A DNA stretch of 64,000 bases, from NCBI RefSeq assembly GCF_024298905.1, contig NZ_CP101154.1:2418001-2482000 (forward strand), given 5' to 3'. Below the pieces are notes generated by a model. It saw only the letters and a program-made list of their open reading frames with translations, did no database searches and was not told the DNA's origin. The first letter of the stretch is position 1; each line of letters begins with the position of its first letter. This DNA is from Natronomonas marina (lineage in GTDB: Archaea; Halobacteriota; Halobacteria; Halobacteriales; Haloarculaceae). The translations under genes were made by a program, and so were the position numbers. This document shows, in pieces, positions 1 through 8,815 of this stretch.

Positions 1-852
1 GTCAACGGCGACACCATCGACGTTCCGATACGGCTCCATCGACCACTCCCAGACGACGTTGACGTGAAACACGTCACGGTCAAAAAAGACCAGACGGGTG
101 CATGGTATGCCTGCCTCAACATTGAAGAAGGCGCACCTGAGAAACCGGCCCCCGACGAGATTGACACCGAGGATACTGTCGGGTTGGACCTCGGCATCAC
201 GAACTTCATCCATGACTCTGATGGACGCCAAATCAGTCGTCTCGACTTATCCAGTGACCGTGAACGCTTGGAGCGGGAACAACGGAAGCTCTCCCGGAAA
301 GAACACCGGTCGAACAACTGGGAAAAACAGCGACAGACGGTGGCTGAAGTGCATAAGCGGATGCGGCAGAAGAAACTGGACTTCAAGCATAAGGTTGCGG
401 CGTTCTACACCAGCGAGTTCGACGCTGTGTTTGTGGAAGACCTCAACGTGAAGTCACTGCTTGAAGACGACAAGAACGGTCGGAACACCCACGAAATTGG
501 ATGGCGAGCCTTCATCACTATTCTCAAACACCACGGTAACAAGCGTGGGTGTCACGTCGTGGAAGTTGACCCGGAAGACACGACGAAAGAATGCAATCAG
601 TGTGGTGTGAAAACCGAGAAGCCGTTGTGGGTCCGGGAACACTCATGCCCGAGTTGCGGTTTTGAAACCGACCGTGACTATAATGCCGCGTTGAACGTCT
701 GGGAACGGGGCTTGCGGAAGCTAGGAGTGGTTCACTCCGAAGCAACGCCTGCGGAGACTGGAACCGCTGTGGACACGGATGCCATCCATGAAGTGTCTGC
801 AAGTTCCGTCGTGGAAACAGGAAGCCCCTGCCTCAAGGAACGAACGGCATAG
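1..852 (+). CDS. tnpB: TnpB RNA-guided nuclease, 5' end outside window
   Basis: The frame is open from base 1, so this is the C-terminal 283 residues of a protein that is usually about 400 residues long. The split RuvC nuclease is complete in the part seen: GLDLGI carries the first Asp, FVEDLN the Glu and DRDYNAALN the last Asp. The target-nucleic-acid-binding zinc finger (CNQCG ... CPSCG) lies between the last two. TnpB proteins cut DNA guided by an RNA transcribed from the element's right end and promote retention of the transposon. No stop or frameshift is visible, so it may be active if the missing N-terminus is intact. Confidence 0.92.
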   Translation, partial: VNGDTIDVPIRLHRPLPDDVDVKHVTVKKDQTGAWYACLNIEEGAPEKPAPDEIDTEDTVGLDLGITNFIHDSDGRQISRLDLSSDRERLEREQRKLSRKEHRSNNWEKQRQTVAEVHKRMRQKKLDFKHKVAAFYTSEFDAVFVEDLNVKSLLEDDKNGRNTHEIGWRAFITILKHHGNKRGCHVVEVDPEDTTKECNQCGVKTEKPLWVREHSCPSCGFETDRDYNAALNVWERGLRKLGVVHSEATPAETGTAVDTDAIHEVSASSVVETGSPCLKERTA

Positions 853-882
853 CCGTGAGTGAGTAGGCAGGGGTAGTTCACA
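825..882 (+). ncRNA. right end of IS and probable 3' part of the TnpB guide (omega/reRNA) scaffold
   Basis: The stem CCCCTGCCT / AGGCAGGGG encloses about 31 bases that include the tnpB stop codon and an inner GGCATAGCC hairpin. In this family the guide RNA overlaps the tnpB 3' end and continues through the right end into flanking DNA. The guide segment here would therefore be the chromosomal sequence starting near 883 (ACGCCCAAGGCGG). This is inferred from family architecture; only the hairpin is seen. Confidence 0.5.
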
Positions 883-1258
883 CGCCCAAGGCGGTCGCCG
901 GAGTGGGAATATCGAAAAAGTCCGCAAGCTTCCGGAAGCGTTTGTCGAAAAGGTGACCGAAACGGCACTACTCGTGGAGGATCCGAAGGTACAAGCTAGC
1001 ACTCTTAACTCCATTCCGGGCGTCGGGGCTGCAACCGCGAGTGCCATCCTCACGTTCTACGATCCGGAGAATTACGCAGTCGGAGACCGATATCTCATGG
1101 ACGAGTTTCTTGATAGAGACCGAACAATGGGCATTGCCGACTACCCAAAGATCCTCCAGGCATTACAGGATCGAAACCCAGGAGGCTACGACCTCCGGAC
1201 CGTTGAGAAAGCCTACTGGAAGAGATACACGGTTGAAAACGACGTCGGGAATTGGTAG
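883..1258 (+). pseudogene. C-terminal remnant of a helix-hairpin-helix-like protein, cut by the IS insertion
   Basis: The frame is open from the IS edge through 1258 and has no credible start near the edge; the first ATG is an internal Met at about 953. The segment SIPGVGAATASAILTFYD resembles a helix-hairpin-helix DNA-binding motif followed by a conserved-looking C-terminus ending in NDVGNW. The N-terminal portion was presumably on the far side of the transposon. The original function is not recognisable; relation to DNA glycosylase-like proteins is only suggested by the GVG-containing loop. Confidence 0.6.
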
Positions 1259-1317
1259 CTGTGGCACTCATTTTGGCCAGTCGCTAATATTTAGACTGTG
1301 CGCTCGTACGTCCCGGT

Positions 1318-1665
1318 ATGGATTCTGCCAAGGAGTATCGTGTTCAAGAGAATACGGAGGTTCCAGCTCACCCATCGGTTGATACGGTCATCAGTCGGGC
1401 GTTAGAACGAGCTGCTGATCCGCGACCGACCGATCATCCAAACGGTCATTTCGATCGGTACATCAGGGATGCTCTCGACCGATTTGGTGAAGAGGACGTG
1501 GTCAACTGTATCCGTCTTACCCTTGTTGACGGCTATACGCACCGAATGGCAGGCACGGCTGCCTTCGGTGAGGAGGACTATGTCTGGGGAATCAACGTTG
1601 GTGTCGCAGCAACCGCCTACCTTCGAGAACTTCTCCAGGAGCGGGAAACGGCCCGTAATTCCTGA
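1318..1665 (+). CDS. hypothetical protein, 115 aa
   Basis: This acidic 115-residue protein was not recognised. A TATA-like box (TAATATTTA, 1285-1293) lies about 25-30 bases before the ATG, as expected for a leaderless haloarchaeal transcript, which supports the chosen start. No membrane segments or metal-binding motifs are visible. Its end nearly abuts the convergent nucleotidyltransferase gene, so the two may share a termination region. Confidence 0.6.
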   Translation: MDSAKEYRVQENTEVPAHPSVDTVISRALERAADPRPTDHPNGHFDRYIRDALDRFGEEDVVNCIRLTLVDGYTHRMAGTAAFGEEDYVWGINVGVAATAYLRELLQERETARNS

Positions 1666-1667
1666 AT

Positions 1668-2504
1668 TTATTCGTTAAACGCATCGCGCTTCCCCGTATC
1701 AATGAACCCTGAGTCGGTCTGTTCGACGTACCCGTACGTTTCGAGTTGCTCTAACTGCTCTACAACGTGACTCCGATCGAGACCGCGCTCTTCGGCAATC
1801 GCCTCGACCGACATCGGCTCGTCCTCACTCAACACGAGTCTGACTTCCAACTCGTCCATATACTGCGCGTAGTACTCATCGACAACGCCTTCGAGCGGTG
1901 TTTGTACCTCGTATTGGTCGTACAAAGTATCGAGCGATTCGCGGATGTGCGTCGTGAATTGCTTTCCATCTAATAACTCGATTTGCGCTGCGATTTCACG
2001 CTCAATTGCTTCGAAGTCCAGACTCGTCTGCACCAGCGTATTCATATCGTCAATGTCGTCCGGACGCTTGGCGACTGATTTGAACAGGAAAATATCTTCT
2101 AGCGCGGTTAACTGGACAGACAGCGGGTTGGATGTGAGGTGCGCTTCGCTTCGTTCTCGCATTCCGTCGCTGAAGATGAGTTTGTTGGCGACCTGTCGGT
2201 TGAATACGTCGATCCGACACCCATCGTCATTTTCGACACACAGTCTGGCTCCCAACTGTTGATACGTCTCATCAAGTTCGGAGACTTCCTCGTATCCTTG
2301 GTCATCCAACGCGGCAAGCAACCGGTCGAAGGCCGTCTCGGTTGTGACCACCAGATCAATGTCCTTGGTCGTGTCCTTCAGCCCTCGAAACGCCATCGCC
2401 CCACCACCGATCAGAAATGCTGTGACTTCGGCGTGTAGCGTAGCTCCGAGTTCCTGTAGTTCCGCCTCGATATACGTGGCATCGAATTGTGGGCGAGGCG
2501 TCAT
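1668..2504 (-). CDS. nucleotidyltransferase-fold protein (AbiEii/DUF6036-like), probable toxin
   Basis: The 278-residue protein has a nucleotidyltransferase core near residues 30-60: LIGGGAMAFRG followed by KDIDLVV, the G-G-x(n)-D-x-D signature of minimal nucleotidyltransferases. A further acidic stretch, CRIDVFNR, lies near residue 95. The last 60 residues look like a winged helix (SVEAIAEERGLDRSHVVEQL). It overlaps the upstream HTH gene by four bases (ATGA), so the two are translationally coupled. The order regulator then nucleotidyltransferase matches AbiEi/AbiEii-type toxin-antitoxin pairs, in which the enzyme transfers nucleotides to RNA acceptors. The toxin role is inferred from context. 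Confidence 0.75.
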   Translation of the reverse strand: MTPRPQFDATYIEAELQELGATLHAEVTAFLIGGGAMAFRGLKDTTKDIDLVVTTETAFDRLLAALDDQGYEEVSELDETYQQLGARLCVENDDGCRIDVFNRQVANKLIFSDGMRERSEAHLTSNPLSVQLTALEDIFLFKSVAKRPDDIDDMNTLVQTSLDFEAIEREIAAQIELLDGKQFTTHIRESLDTLYDQYEVQTPLEGVVDEYYAQYMDELEVRLVLSEDEPMSVEAIAEERGLDRSHVVEQLEQLETYGYVEQTDSGFIDTGKRDAFNE

Positions 2505-3451
2505 ACGGATATGTCGTAGTCAGCGGCTGTCGATTTGAACGTGTCCCATTCAGGAAGCTTCTCTCCGGACACCGTGCCATCAGAGTCGAGATACGCACAG
2601 AGCTCTTGGACGATTTTACTGAGATCAATCTCGGCTTCTCGATCGTACCGTTCGGCTGTCCGCGTGAGTGTGTCTGCGTCAATCTCACAGGCAGCAATCA
2701 GTAACAGGCAGTACGATCGATACCGAGCGCCGTCATCGATCAGCAGCAAGTGACACACGAGGTTGTCAGGAGTGAGTTCCGTTCGCTCCTCGGAGCGGAA
2801 ATAATACTGCTCTTCACGCGTTAACAGTTCGATTCCGTACTGATCAAGCGCACCCGGGCCAGTCTGCTGAAACAGTGATGCAGTCACGTCTGTCCGGCAA
2901 CTGAACAGATACTCGTCTACATCTGTCCAGATGAGCCGAACGCCAGTAGCATGATCACTCGCTTCCTCTCGATGTACGTGATGGATAAGTGACCGCGCAA
3001 ACGCTGCCAATTCTTCGAACTGCTCTGTCAGAGCAAACCGGGCGTCGCGTTTCGTGACGATCCCGACGTTCCGTAACCGCTTGAGCCGGCGGTAAACCGT
3101 CGCTCGACTCACCTCAGTCCATTCTGTGAGCTCCGATGCGGTTCGCCCAGTATCCAAATAATACAGGAGCTGAATCGAGGATCCAGCAAGGAGATCTGGA
3201 AAATCGACGTGGGGGAACTCGCGTGCGATATCGGCGAACCGTTGGGTCGGCTCGGCGTTCGACAGTGCAAGCCGATACTTTCCCTGCTGCTGCTCCCTGA
3301 TGACCAACCCGGTTTCTGCGAGCCTTGTCACGACACGAGACGTATGACCGGGATCCCAACCGAGTTCGTCAGCTAACTCCCGCTGTACCAAGCTCTCATC
3401 CGCTTGCGTGCTCAGATGTGAGAGGACGGCGAATTCCGACTCTGAAAGCAC
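2501..3451 (-). CDS. winged-helix regulator, probable antitoxin/autorepressor
   Basis: The 316-residue protein contains two helix-turn-helix segments. The first is a MarR-like wing at residues 5-60 (QRELADELGWDPGHTSRVV). The second is at about 105-150 (SELTEWTEVSRATVYRRLKRL). The rest is a large alpha/beta region without a recognised motif. The start is GTG at 3451. A perfect inverted repeat around the TATA box lies just upstream, which suggests it represses its own operon. It is followed with a 4-bp overlap by the nucleotidyltransferase gene. Confidence 0.75.
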   Translation of the reverse strand: MLSESEFAVLSHLSTQADESLVQRELADELGWDPGHTSRVVTRLAETGLVIREQQQGKYRLALSNAEPTQRFADIAREFPHVDFPDLLAGSSIQLLYYLDTGRTASELTEWTEVSRATVYRRLKRLRNVGIVTKRDARFALTEQFEELAAFARSLIHHVHREEASDHATGVRLIWTDVDEYLFSCRTDVTASLFQQTGPGALDQYGIELLTREEQYYFRSEERTELTPDNLVCHLLLIDDGARYRSYCLLLIAACEIDADTLTRTAERYDREAEIDLSKIVQELCAYLDSDGTVSGEKLPEWDTFKSTAADYDISV

Positions 3452-3454
3452 TCT

Positions 3455-3502
3455 GTCTCAAAACACGCAACTCATTTATAAATATGTTGCGCTAATTGAG
3501 AC
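3455..3502 (-). promoter_or_regulatory. palindromic operator over the TATA box of the nucleotidyltransferase/HTH operon
   Basis: Two arm pairs are exactly symmetric about position 3478.5: GTCTCAA (3455-3461) with TTGAGAC (3496-3502), and CGCAAC (3466-3471) with GTTGCG (3486-3491). The spacer holds the TATA element ATTTATAAAT. The GTG start at 3451 lies 23-30 bases beyond it, which fits leaderless transcription. A dimeric regulator bound here would block the transcription pre-initiation complex. Confidence 0.75.
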
Positions 3503-3576
3503 AATATCTCTGCCCACCTTCTCACAGCGTTAGGGGCAAATTGTTTTGCTGATTCTCGAACCACTGCAGGTTATAG

Positions 3577-4401
3577 ATGGTCTCGAAACAGCCACGCACG
3601 CCCGAAGTTAAGGTTTCAGAAGATGAGGACTCTGGATTCAAAGCGAATATCTACGATGGTGAGTACCTAATCCAGGTTCGACCGCACGAGAACGGCTATC
3701 AACTCAGTTTGGCATCGAAAACGGGGATGGGAGATGCAGCGTTCCTCCGAACGTATGGGCGGGAGGAGCGGTTTCGGGAACTGCTCAAAACGAAATTCGA
3801 GGCTATCGATTCGGATGCGGTATTCGAGGTTCTGGAAGAGCATTTTGATGAAGAGGAGTATCGGATTGTCAATCTCAAGGAGAGTGTCAAAACATTCCAC
3901 GGGCGTGGCGCAGATCTCTATGTGGAGACAGGGGAGACAATTCCGACGTTGACCGATGATCGAGACTATCGGGATGACCAATGGTCAAAGGACAATACCT
4001 ATCGACTGAGAATCTGGCCAAGCAACGATCTGTGGATTGAAATTCAGGATACCGATAGTGGAGAGCGTGTCGCGGACTATTGGCCAAACAGTCTTCTCGA
4101 AGACATCCGGAACGAAGAGAAGGACGACCACGGCCGAGAGCGCGGTCCGACATCTGTACCAGGTGTCCACGCACCCGTGGGTTCACCAAAGTTGGAAAAC
4201 GCTCCTGTAGTGCATACTCACATCGACTGTTCCCATTTAGGACAGCTTGGGGACACGCGATTCAACCCAGAGGGTGAGAAACCTCCAAAAGTACCTGCCG
4301 GTGAATTTGGAGAGTTACCGCTTCGCTGGTGTTCTACCTGCCGACATCGAGAACCTACACCTGATGAGATCCGTCAGCAGTATGGATCCTTACCCGAGTG
4401 A
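3577..4401 (+). CDS. hypothetical protein with C-terminal Cys/His cluster, 274 aa
   Basis: This soluble, strongly charged protein was not recognised. Near the C-terminus it has HIDCSHLGQL and then LRWCSTCRHREP, a possible single zinc-binding site built from Cys and His. It lies alone between the divergent HTH operon and a convergent integrase. Codon use and GC are lower than in the core genes at the right of the window, as across this whole island. Confidence 0.55.
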   Translation: MVSKQPRTPEVKVSEDEDSGFKANIYDGEYLIQVRPHENGYQLSLASKTGMGDAAFLRTYGREERFRELLKTKFEAIDSDAVFEVLEEHFDEEEYRIVNLKESVKTFHGRGADLYVETGETIPTLTDDRDYRDDQWSKDNTYRLRIWPSNDLWIEIQDTDSGERVADYWPNSLLEDIRNEEKDDHGRERGPTSVPGVHAPVGSPKLENAPVVHTHIDCSHLGQLGDTRFNPEGEKPPKVPAGEFGELPLRWCSTCRHREPTPDEIRQQYGSLPE

Positions 4402-4422
4402 ACTCTTCACCAGAACGAATGA

Positions 4423-5628
4423 TTAGTCGTGGTTGAATCCAGAGTCAGGGTCGTCGTCGGCATTTCGGAACTCTTCTTCAAACCGCTCGCGTTCTTCAGT
4501 GTCATCTGGGAGATCGTAGTGTAAATCCTGAACACGTGGCGAGACGTCACAGCGTTGTTGAATCCCGTCTGCTGAGACACCTCGGTTCTTCTGGTCTGTA
4601 ATATATCCTGTTCGTATGTGATGAGGGGCTCGACTACTCGGGCACTTGTAAGCGGAATTGTTCTTTTGCGCCGCTTCGCAGTCGTCAGGGTCACGATCGT
4701 GAGGGCAGCCCAACCCCACCTCGCATGGACGAGTCCACATATAGGCGATCTTCTGTAACATTGACGGGCTAATTCTCCCGTCACCTTTGGTGAGCAATGG
4801 TTCTCTCCCCTCTTCATCAGTCTCCGCCGGTCGCTGATCATCGAGATAATCCTGAATCATCTCAGGAATCTCCCCGTAGAGAGTGACTTCTCGATCGCTT
4901 CCTTCGTCATTTTTCAGCGGTGTTGTCTCTAGAGTCTCGTACTGTAGAACACGCTCCTCATAGTCGAAGTCAGACACATCACGCCCGATCAACCCACCTT
5001 TTCGCGGCCCAGACTGGCACATCAACTCCATCGAAATGTGCTCGACATCGGCATACTCGTATTTCCGAAGGTAGTCCAGCGCTGCTTTCGCTATCTCTGG
5101 ATCAAGTTTCTTCTCGTCAACGCCCTCTCCGTTCCGGTAATCTACTTCGGGGATTTCAATCCGCTTTTCGAAGCGAGCCGGAGCCATCCCGTGTTCAATC
5201 AGGTAGTGGATGAATTCACGGAAGAGATACATATCGTCCTGAAGCGTAGTACCCGCTAACGGTTTATCGCGGGACAGTGACTCATACTTCCGCCACTTCT
5301 CGTATCGCTCAACGTCCTCGCTGGTCAGATCATCGCTCGTTTCGACACGTGCTTCATCTTCCAGGTATGTCTGGAGGTAGTTCAATTTCCGTTCGTACTG
5401 TCCCGTCGAATCCACCTCTTCCAGTTTATCATCCCGAAAGTCTTCAAGAACCTCATCCATTGGGCGCGATTTTAGCGAGAGTTCAGGAAACGAATCCTCC
5501 ATCTGGTTCACGACAGTGGAGGCTATCTGCTCCAAGAGCTCCTCTGTCGGATCCTCAGAGAGGCGTTCTTTCATGAACTCTACGTCGTCGCGCCGGTCTG
5601 TCATCAACTCAGCAAAATAACCACCCAC
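4423..5628 (-). CDS. tyrosine recombinase (haloarchaeal phage integrase family)
   Basis: The N-terminal half is an alpha-helical SAM-like core-binding domain. The C-terminal half is catalytic: SGPRKGGLIGRD holds the first Arg, PHHIRTGYIT holds the H-x-x-R box, and DLHYDL holds the probable nucleophilic Tyr. Between the boxes is a Cys-rich insert (PCEVGLGCPHDRDPDDCE ... KCPSS) that is also present in the integrase at 23602-24642. An alternative ATG start lies at 5601. No matching attachment site was identified, so the element it once served is not delimited. Confidence 0.85.
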   Translation of the reverse strand: MGGYFAELMTDRRDDVEFMKERLSEDPTEELLEQIASTVVNQMEDSFPELSLKSRPMDEVLEDFRDDKLEEVDSTGQYERKLNYLQTYLEDEARVETSDDLTSEDVERYEKWRKYESLSRDKPLAGTTLQDDMYLFREFIHYLIEHGMAPARFEKRIEIPEVDYRNGEGVDEKKLDPEIAKAALDYLRKYEYADVEHISMELMCQSGPRKGGLIGRDVSDFDYEERVLQYETLETTPLKNDEGSDREVTLYGEIPEMIQDYLDDQRPAETDEEGREPLLTKGDGRISPSMLQKIAYMWTRPCEVGLGCPHDRDPDDCEAAQKNNSAYKCPSSRAPHHIRTGYITDQKNRGVSADGIQQRCDVSPRVQDLHYDLPDDTEERERFEEEFRNADDDPDSGFNHD

Positions 5629-5976
5629 TTAATGCACTTAGCCTTCAGCGGATATACCGGCAACATATGGGGGGTACTCAGGGGTGATTTTACTCGATGG
5701 ATGGCCAGATGAACGGTCCTGATCGCTTTGCAGTCTGTCGATTACAAAGACAGCATTGAGAGTTAACGCGATTAATGCCGTATCGGCATCAAAACGACGC
5801 AAGAGACGGTGGTTTCGACCGGAGAATATCTTTCGAGAGGGGGGCCCGTATCTTGATTACACAAAATCCGTTGTTATGCGCGGCGATGGAGGTAGAAACA
5901 GTCCCCACTATCCTGGGAATGAAGATAAAGAAACCACGATTTCTGAAATCGCAGTTTCCAAAATCGAGAGTTCTAT
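5629..5976. other. intergenic region without convincing gene
   Basis: This stretch of about 350 bases has lower GC than its surroundings and only short unconvincing frames. It should contain the promoters of the divergent integrase and ATPase genes. No clear repeat or RNA fold was seen. Confidence 0.5.
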
Positions 5977-7383
5977 TTGTTTGGGGATAGTGCCGACAGT
6001 ATGGAGCAATTCGTTGATCGGGATATCGAACTCGATCAACTCACGGACTGCTACGAGTCTGAGGGGGCAGATTTCGTCGTGATCTACGGTCGCCGTCGTC
6101 TCGGGAAAAGCGAACTCGTCCGCCAGTCCACCGCTGATCGGGACGATGCCGTCTACTACCAGGCGGTCGAGTCCACGGCACCGAACCAACTCGAACAGTT
6201 CGTCGACACCGCCACTACGCAGTTCCCCTCGCTGAGCAATGTCCGCCGCGACTGGGAGGTACTTCTCGAAGCACTTGGTGAGGAAGATGCCGTCGTCGTC
6301 ATCGACGAGTTCCCGTTCCTCATCGAGGAAGACGAGTCGCTCCCGTCCCGGATACAACGCGTTTGGGACATGGAACTACAGGAGACGGGAATGACGCTCG
6401 TGCTCGTCGGTTCGTCGATCAGCGTGATGGAGGACAAGGTGCTCTCCGGTAGCGCACCGTTGTACGGTCGGCGAACAGCGACGATCGATCTTAAACCCCT
6501 CGACGTGGGCGACGCACGTCAGTTCTTCCCAGAGTACGATCCGGAGACCGCCATCACTGCGTGGTCGATCTACGGAGGTACTCCGTACTATCTCCAGACC
6601 ATCGACTCCGACCAGCCTTTAGGAACGAACGTCCAGCAGACGATCTTGTCAGAACGCGGGCTCCTGTACTCTGAGCCCGAGTTCCTACTTCGTACCGAAC
6701 TCCGGCAGCCGAATACGTACTTCAGTATTCTCCGCGCGCTCGCTCACGGGCGTCGCACCCCGAATGAGATCGCGGGTATGGCCGGTGTGGATTCGGGATC
6801 GCTCAGCACGTACCTCCAGAAGCTTCGCCGACTCCGCCTCGTCGAACGCCATATCCCCGTGACTGAATCACCGAGAGCCTCGAAACGCGGTCGATATCGC
6901 ATCGCCGCACCCCTGTTCCGATTCTGGTTCCGGTTCGTATACGGGAATCAGGACCAGCTTCGAATGCTCGGCGACGACGCATACGATGAAATCGTCGCAC
7001 CCGAACTGGCGGATTATGTGAGCCCGTTGTTCGAACGCCTCTGCCAGCAAGCCCTCTGGGATCTTGTAGACCGCCGATTCCGCGATGTCGGGCAATGGTG
7101 GTTCAAGGAACACGAACTGGACGTCCTCGGCCTCACAGACGAAGGACTCGTCGCTGGAGAGTGTAAGTTCACCTCTCGACCCGTGAGCGAAGGTGTCCTC
7201 GCCGACCTCGAACGAACAACGTCGGAAGTACGATGGTCAGAAGGGCCGGCAGATGGAGAGACGTTGTACGTCTTGTTTAGCCGGTCCGGGTATACTGACG
7301 ATCTTGAACACGCCGCTGACAGGCGCGATGACGTCCGCCTATTCGATCTGTCCGACCTGATCACGACCGGCAACACCTCGTGA
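5977..7383 (+). CDS. archaeal AAA-type ATPase with C-terminal DUF234-like domain
   Basis: Residues 30-55 hold a Walker A loop (YGRRRLGKSELV) and residues 105-112 a Walker B strand (AVVVIDEFPFL). An archaeal winged helix follows (HGRRTPNEIAGMAGVDSGSL). The last 150 residues contain the DUF234 signature, a PD-(D/E)XK-like fold: WWFKEHELDVLGL and then VAGECKF supply the acidic and Glu-x-Lys residues. These proteins are common next to mobile DNA in archaea; their biochemical role is not established. ATG at 6001 (MEQFVDRD) is an equally good start. Confidence 0.85.
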   Translation: MFGDSADSMEQFVDRDIELDQLTDCYESEGADFVVIYGRRRLGKSELVRQSTADRDDAVYYQAVESTAPNQLEQFVDTATTQFPSLSNVRRDWEVLLEALGEEDAVVVIDEFPFLIEEDESLPSRIQRVWDMELQETGMTLVLVGSSISVMEDKVLSGSAPLYGRRTATIDLKPLDVGDARQFFPEYDPETAITAWSIYGGTPYYLQTIDSDQPLGTNVQQTILSERGLLYSEPEFLLRTELRQPNTYFSILRALAHGRRTPNEIAGMAGVDSGSLSTYLQKLRRLRLVERHIPVTESPRASKRGRYRIAAPLFRFWFRFVYGNQDQLRMLGDDAYDEIVAPELADYVSPLFERLCQQALWDLVDRRFRDVGQWWFKEHELDVLGLTDEGLVAGECKFTSRPVSEGVLADLERTTSEVRWSEGPADGETLYVLFSRSGYTDDLEHAADRRDDVRLFDLSDLITTGNTS

Positions 7384-7457
7384 ACGGTACCCATCCTGGG
7401 TATAGCATTCGCGTCGATATTCGGCGACGCAATAACGACGTCTTCCCCTTCTCAGTC

Positions 7458-7509
7458 AGTCTAACAGTATAGTATAACTAGTTAGTCTAACTATTTAGTC
7501 TAATTACCT
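7458..7509 (+). repeat. four 13-bp iterons upstream of parA (possible centromere/operator)
   Basis: Four copies of AGTCTAAC-like sequence start at 7458, 7471, 7484 and 7497, exactly 13 bases apart: AGTCTAACAGTAT, AGTATAACTAGTT, AGTCTAACTATTT and AGTCTAATTACCT. They end about 30 bases before the parA ATG, so they cover the promoter. Such iterons are typical binding sites for the partner protein of a ParA system, serving partition and autoregulation. Confidence 0.7.
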
Positions 7510-7538
7510 TTTTACGTAAGCATAACTTATCAGTATAC

Positions 7539-8375
7539 ATGCTCACGTACACAACATACTCTGAGGCTGGGGGCGTCGGGAAAAGCACCCTCGCCGCGAA
7601 TCTCGCTGACGCGCACGCCCAGCAAGGACGCGACGTACTGGTCATTGACTTAGACCCTCAACAGGGCTCCCTGACGTACTTACTGGGGATCACTGTCCCT
7701 CGTGACGATGGAGAAGCTGACAACATCGCTCGCCATCTTATCAACCGACCGAAAGGCAGTTTCACAGATCTCGTTCACGAGACGCCGTATGATTTCGACA
7801 TCATTCCTTCGCATAATATGCTTGAAAGACTGCCGAGCCTCCTAACGCAGGCCGAAGAGATGGCCGAAGATTTGGGAGAATCATTCAACACGAACGACCG
7901 CCTCCGACAAGTTCTGGCAGATGCGAATGTTCCCGACAAATACGATACGATCATCATTGACCCGCCAGCGACAGCTGGCCCCCACCTGTATAATGCCGTG
8001 TCAGCGACGCGCTCGCTCGTCTTACCCGTCGAACCAACCGGAAAGGGAATCCAGTCAGTCGAAGGAATTCAGGATATGGTCGTGAATCTTGAAACCGCGT
8101 TGGAGGCCGATATCGGTGTACTGGCCATCGTTCCAAACGGCGTCGGACAGACAACAAACCAGGAGCAGTATCTTGAACAAATTCGAGAGCTCGGCTACAA
8201 TGCTCCAGTCGTGTTCGGGGATCGGTCAGCGCTGTTCGAAGGCTGCTGGGACCAACGGTGTACGGCGTTCTACTACGTCGGCTACCACCGCACTCGACGA
8301 CGAGACTACGAAGTCGAAACATTGGACAAAATACGTGATCTTGCGGCCCATATCCAGGAGGTAGGAGATCAATGA
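7539..8375 (+). CDS. parA: ParA/Soj-family partition ATPase
   Basis: The N-terminus carries a deviant Walker A motif (EAGGVGKST), followed by LVIDLDPQQGSLT and IIIDPPATAG, which are the ParA A' and B motifs. The length (278 aa) is usual for chromosome- or plasmid-type ParA without an N-terminal DNA-binding domain. It overlaps the next gene by four bases. The first residues (TYTTYSEAGG) replace the usual K-G-G with E-A-G-G, so the signature lysine should be checked. Its presence suggests that this part of the island came from a plasmid or plasmid-like provirus. Confidence 0.88.
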   Translation: MLTYTTYSEAGGVGKSTLAANLADAHAQQGRDVLVIDLDPQQGSLTYLLGITVPRDDGEADNIARHLINRPKGSFTDLVHETPYDFDIIPSHNMLERLPSLLTQAEEMAEDLGESFNTNDRLRQVLADANVPDKYDTIIIDPPATAGPHLYNAVSATRSLVLPVEPTGKGIQSVEGIQDMVVNLETALEADIGVLAIVPNGVGQTTNQEQYLEQIRELGYNAPVVFGDRSALFEGCWDQRCTAFYYVGYHRTRRRDYEVETLDKIRDLAAHIQEVGDQ

Positions 8376-8815
8376 CGGACAGTATGAAATCAGGGGCAGG
8401 AAGCGACCCATTTGCTGACGACTCCGACAACAAAGAAGAGTCCCCGGAGACTAGTGACAGAACTACTCAAGAGACGACAACACAGGACAACTCGGAGTCC
8501 GAATCGGAGGCAGACGGTCACTCATCAGCAGATCGTTCAGGGAACTCCGGGTCATCAGACCACACTGATGAAGGGGATATACCATATATTCTCGGACGGA
8601 ACACAGTCAAAACTGACCGGAAAATGGTTCAATATTTTTTGCGTGACGAAACGATGAATCTTGAATCCGATGTCCAACATGCTGTCGAACAGGAACTCGG
8701 GACTGATGTCTACCTAACCGACATCCGTGAAGCCCTCATTCGTGTCGGTGCAAACCACGTCGATGAACTGGCTGACGAACTTCGAGGATGGGGCTATCGC
8801 TACCGAGAAGACTAA
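8372..8815 (+). CDS. ParA partner protein, putative DNA-binding
   Basis: The 147-residue protein begins with about 70 disordered acidic/Ser-Thr residues, followed by a compact C-terminal domain (KMVQYFLRD ... VDELADELRGWGYR). No canonical ParB domain is visible. The coupling (ATGA overlap) to parA and the upstream iterons make it the probable centromere-binding partner. That assignment rests on gene order rather than on a motif. Confidence 0.6.
   Translation: MTDSMKSGAGSDPFADDSDNKEESPETSDRTTQETTTQDNSESESEADGHSSADRSGNSGSSDHTDEGDIPYILGRNTVKTDRKMVQYFLRDETMNLESDVQHAVEQELGTDVYLTDIREALIRVGANHVDELADELRGWGYRYRED

Larger units (their letters stand above)
1..882 (+). mobile_element. IS200/IS605-family element, 3' part only
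   Basis: The window opens inside a tnpB reading frame. The frame is followed by the short non-coding right end usual for haloarchaeal IS200/IS605 elements: a hairpin with arms CCCCTGCCT (825-833) and AGGCAGGGG (865-873), then TAGTTCAC at about 874-881. The left end and any tnpA lie outside the window, so it cannot be told whether the element is autonomous. Its insertion has cut the reading frame that resumes at about 883. Confidence 0.85.
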
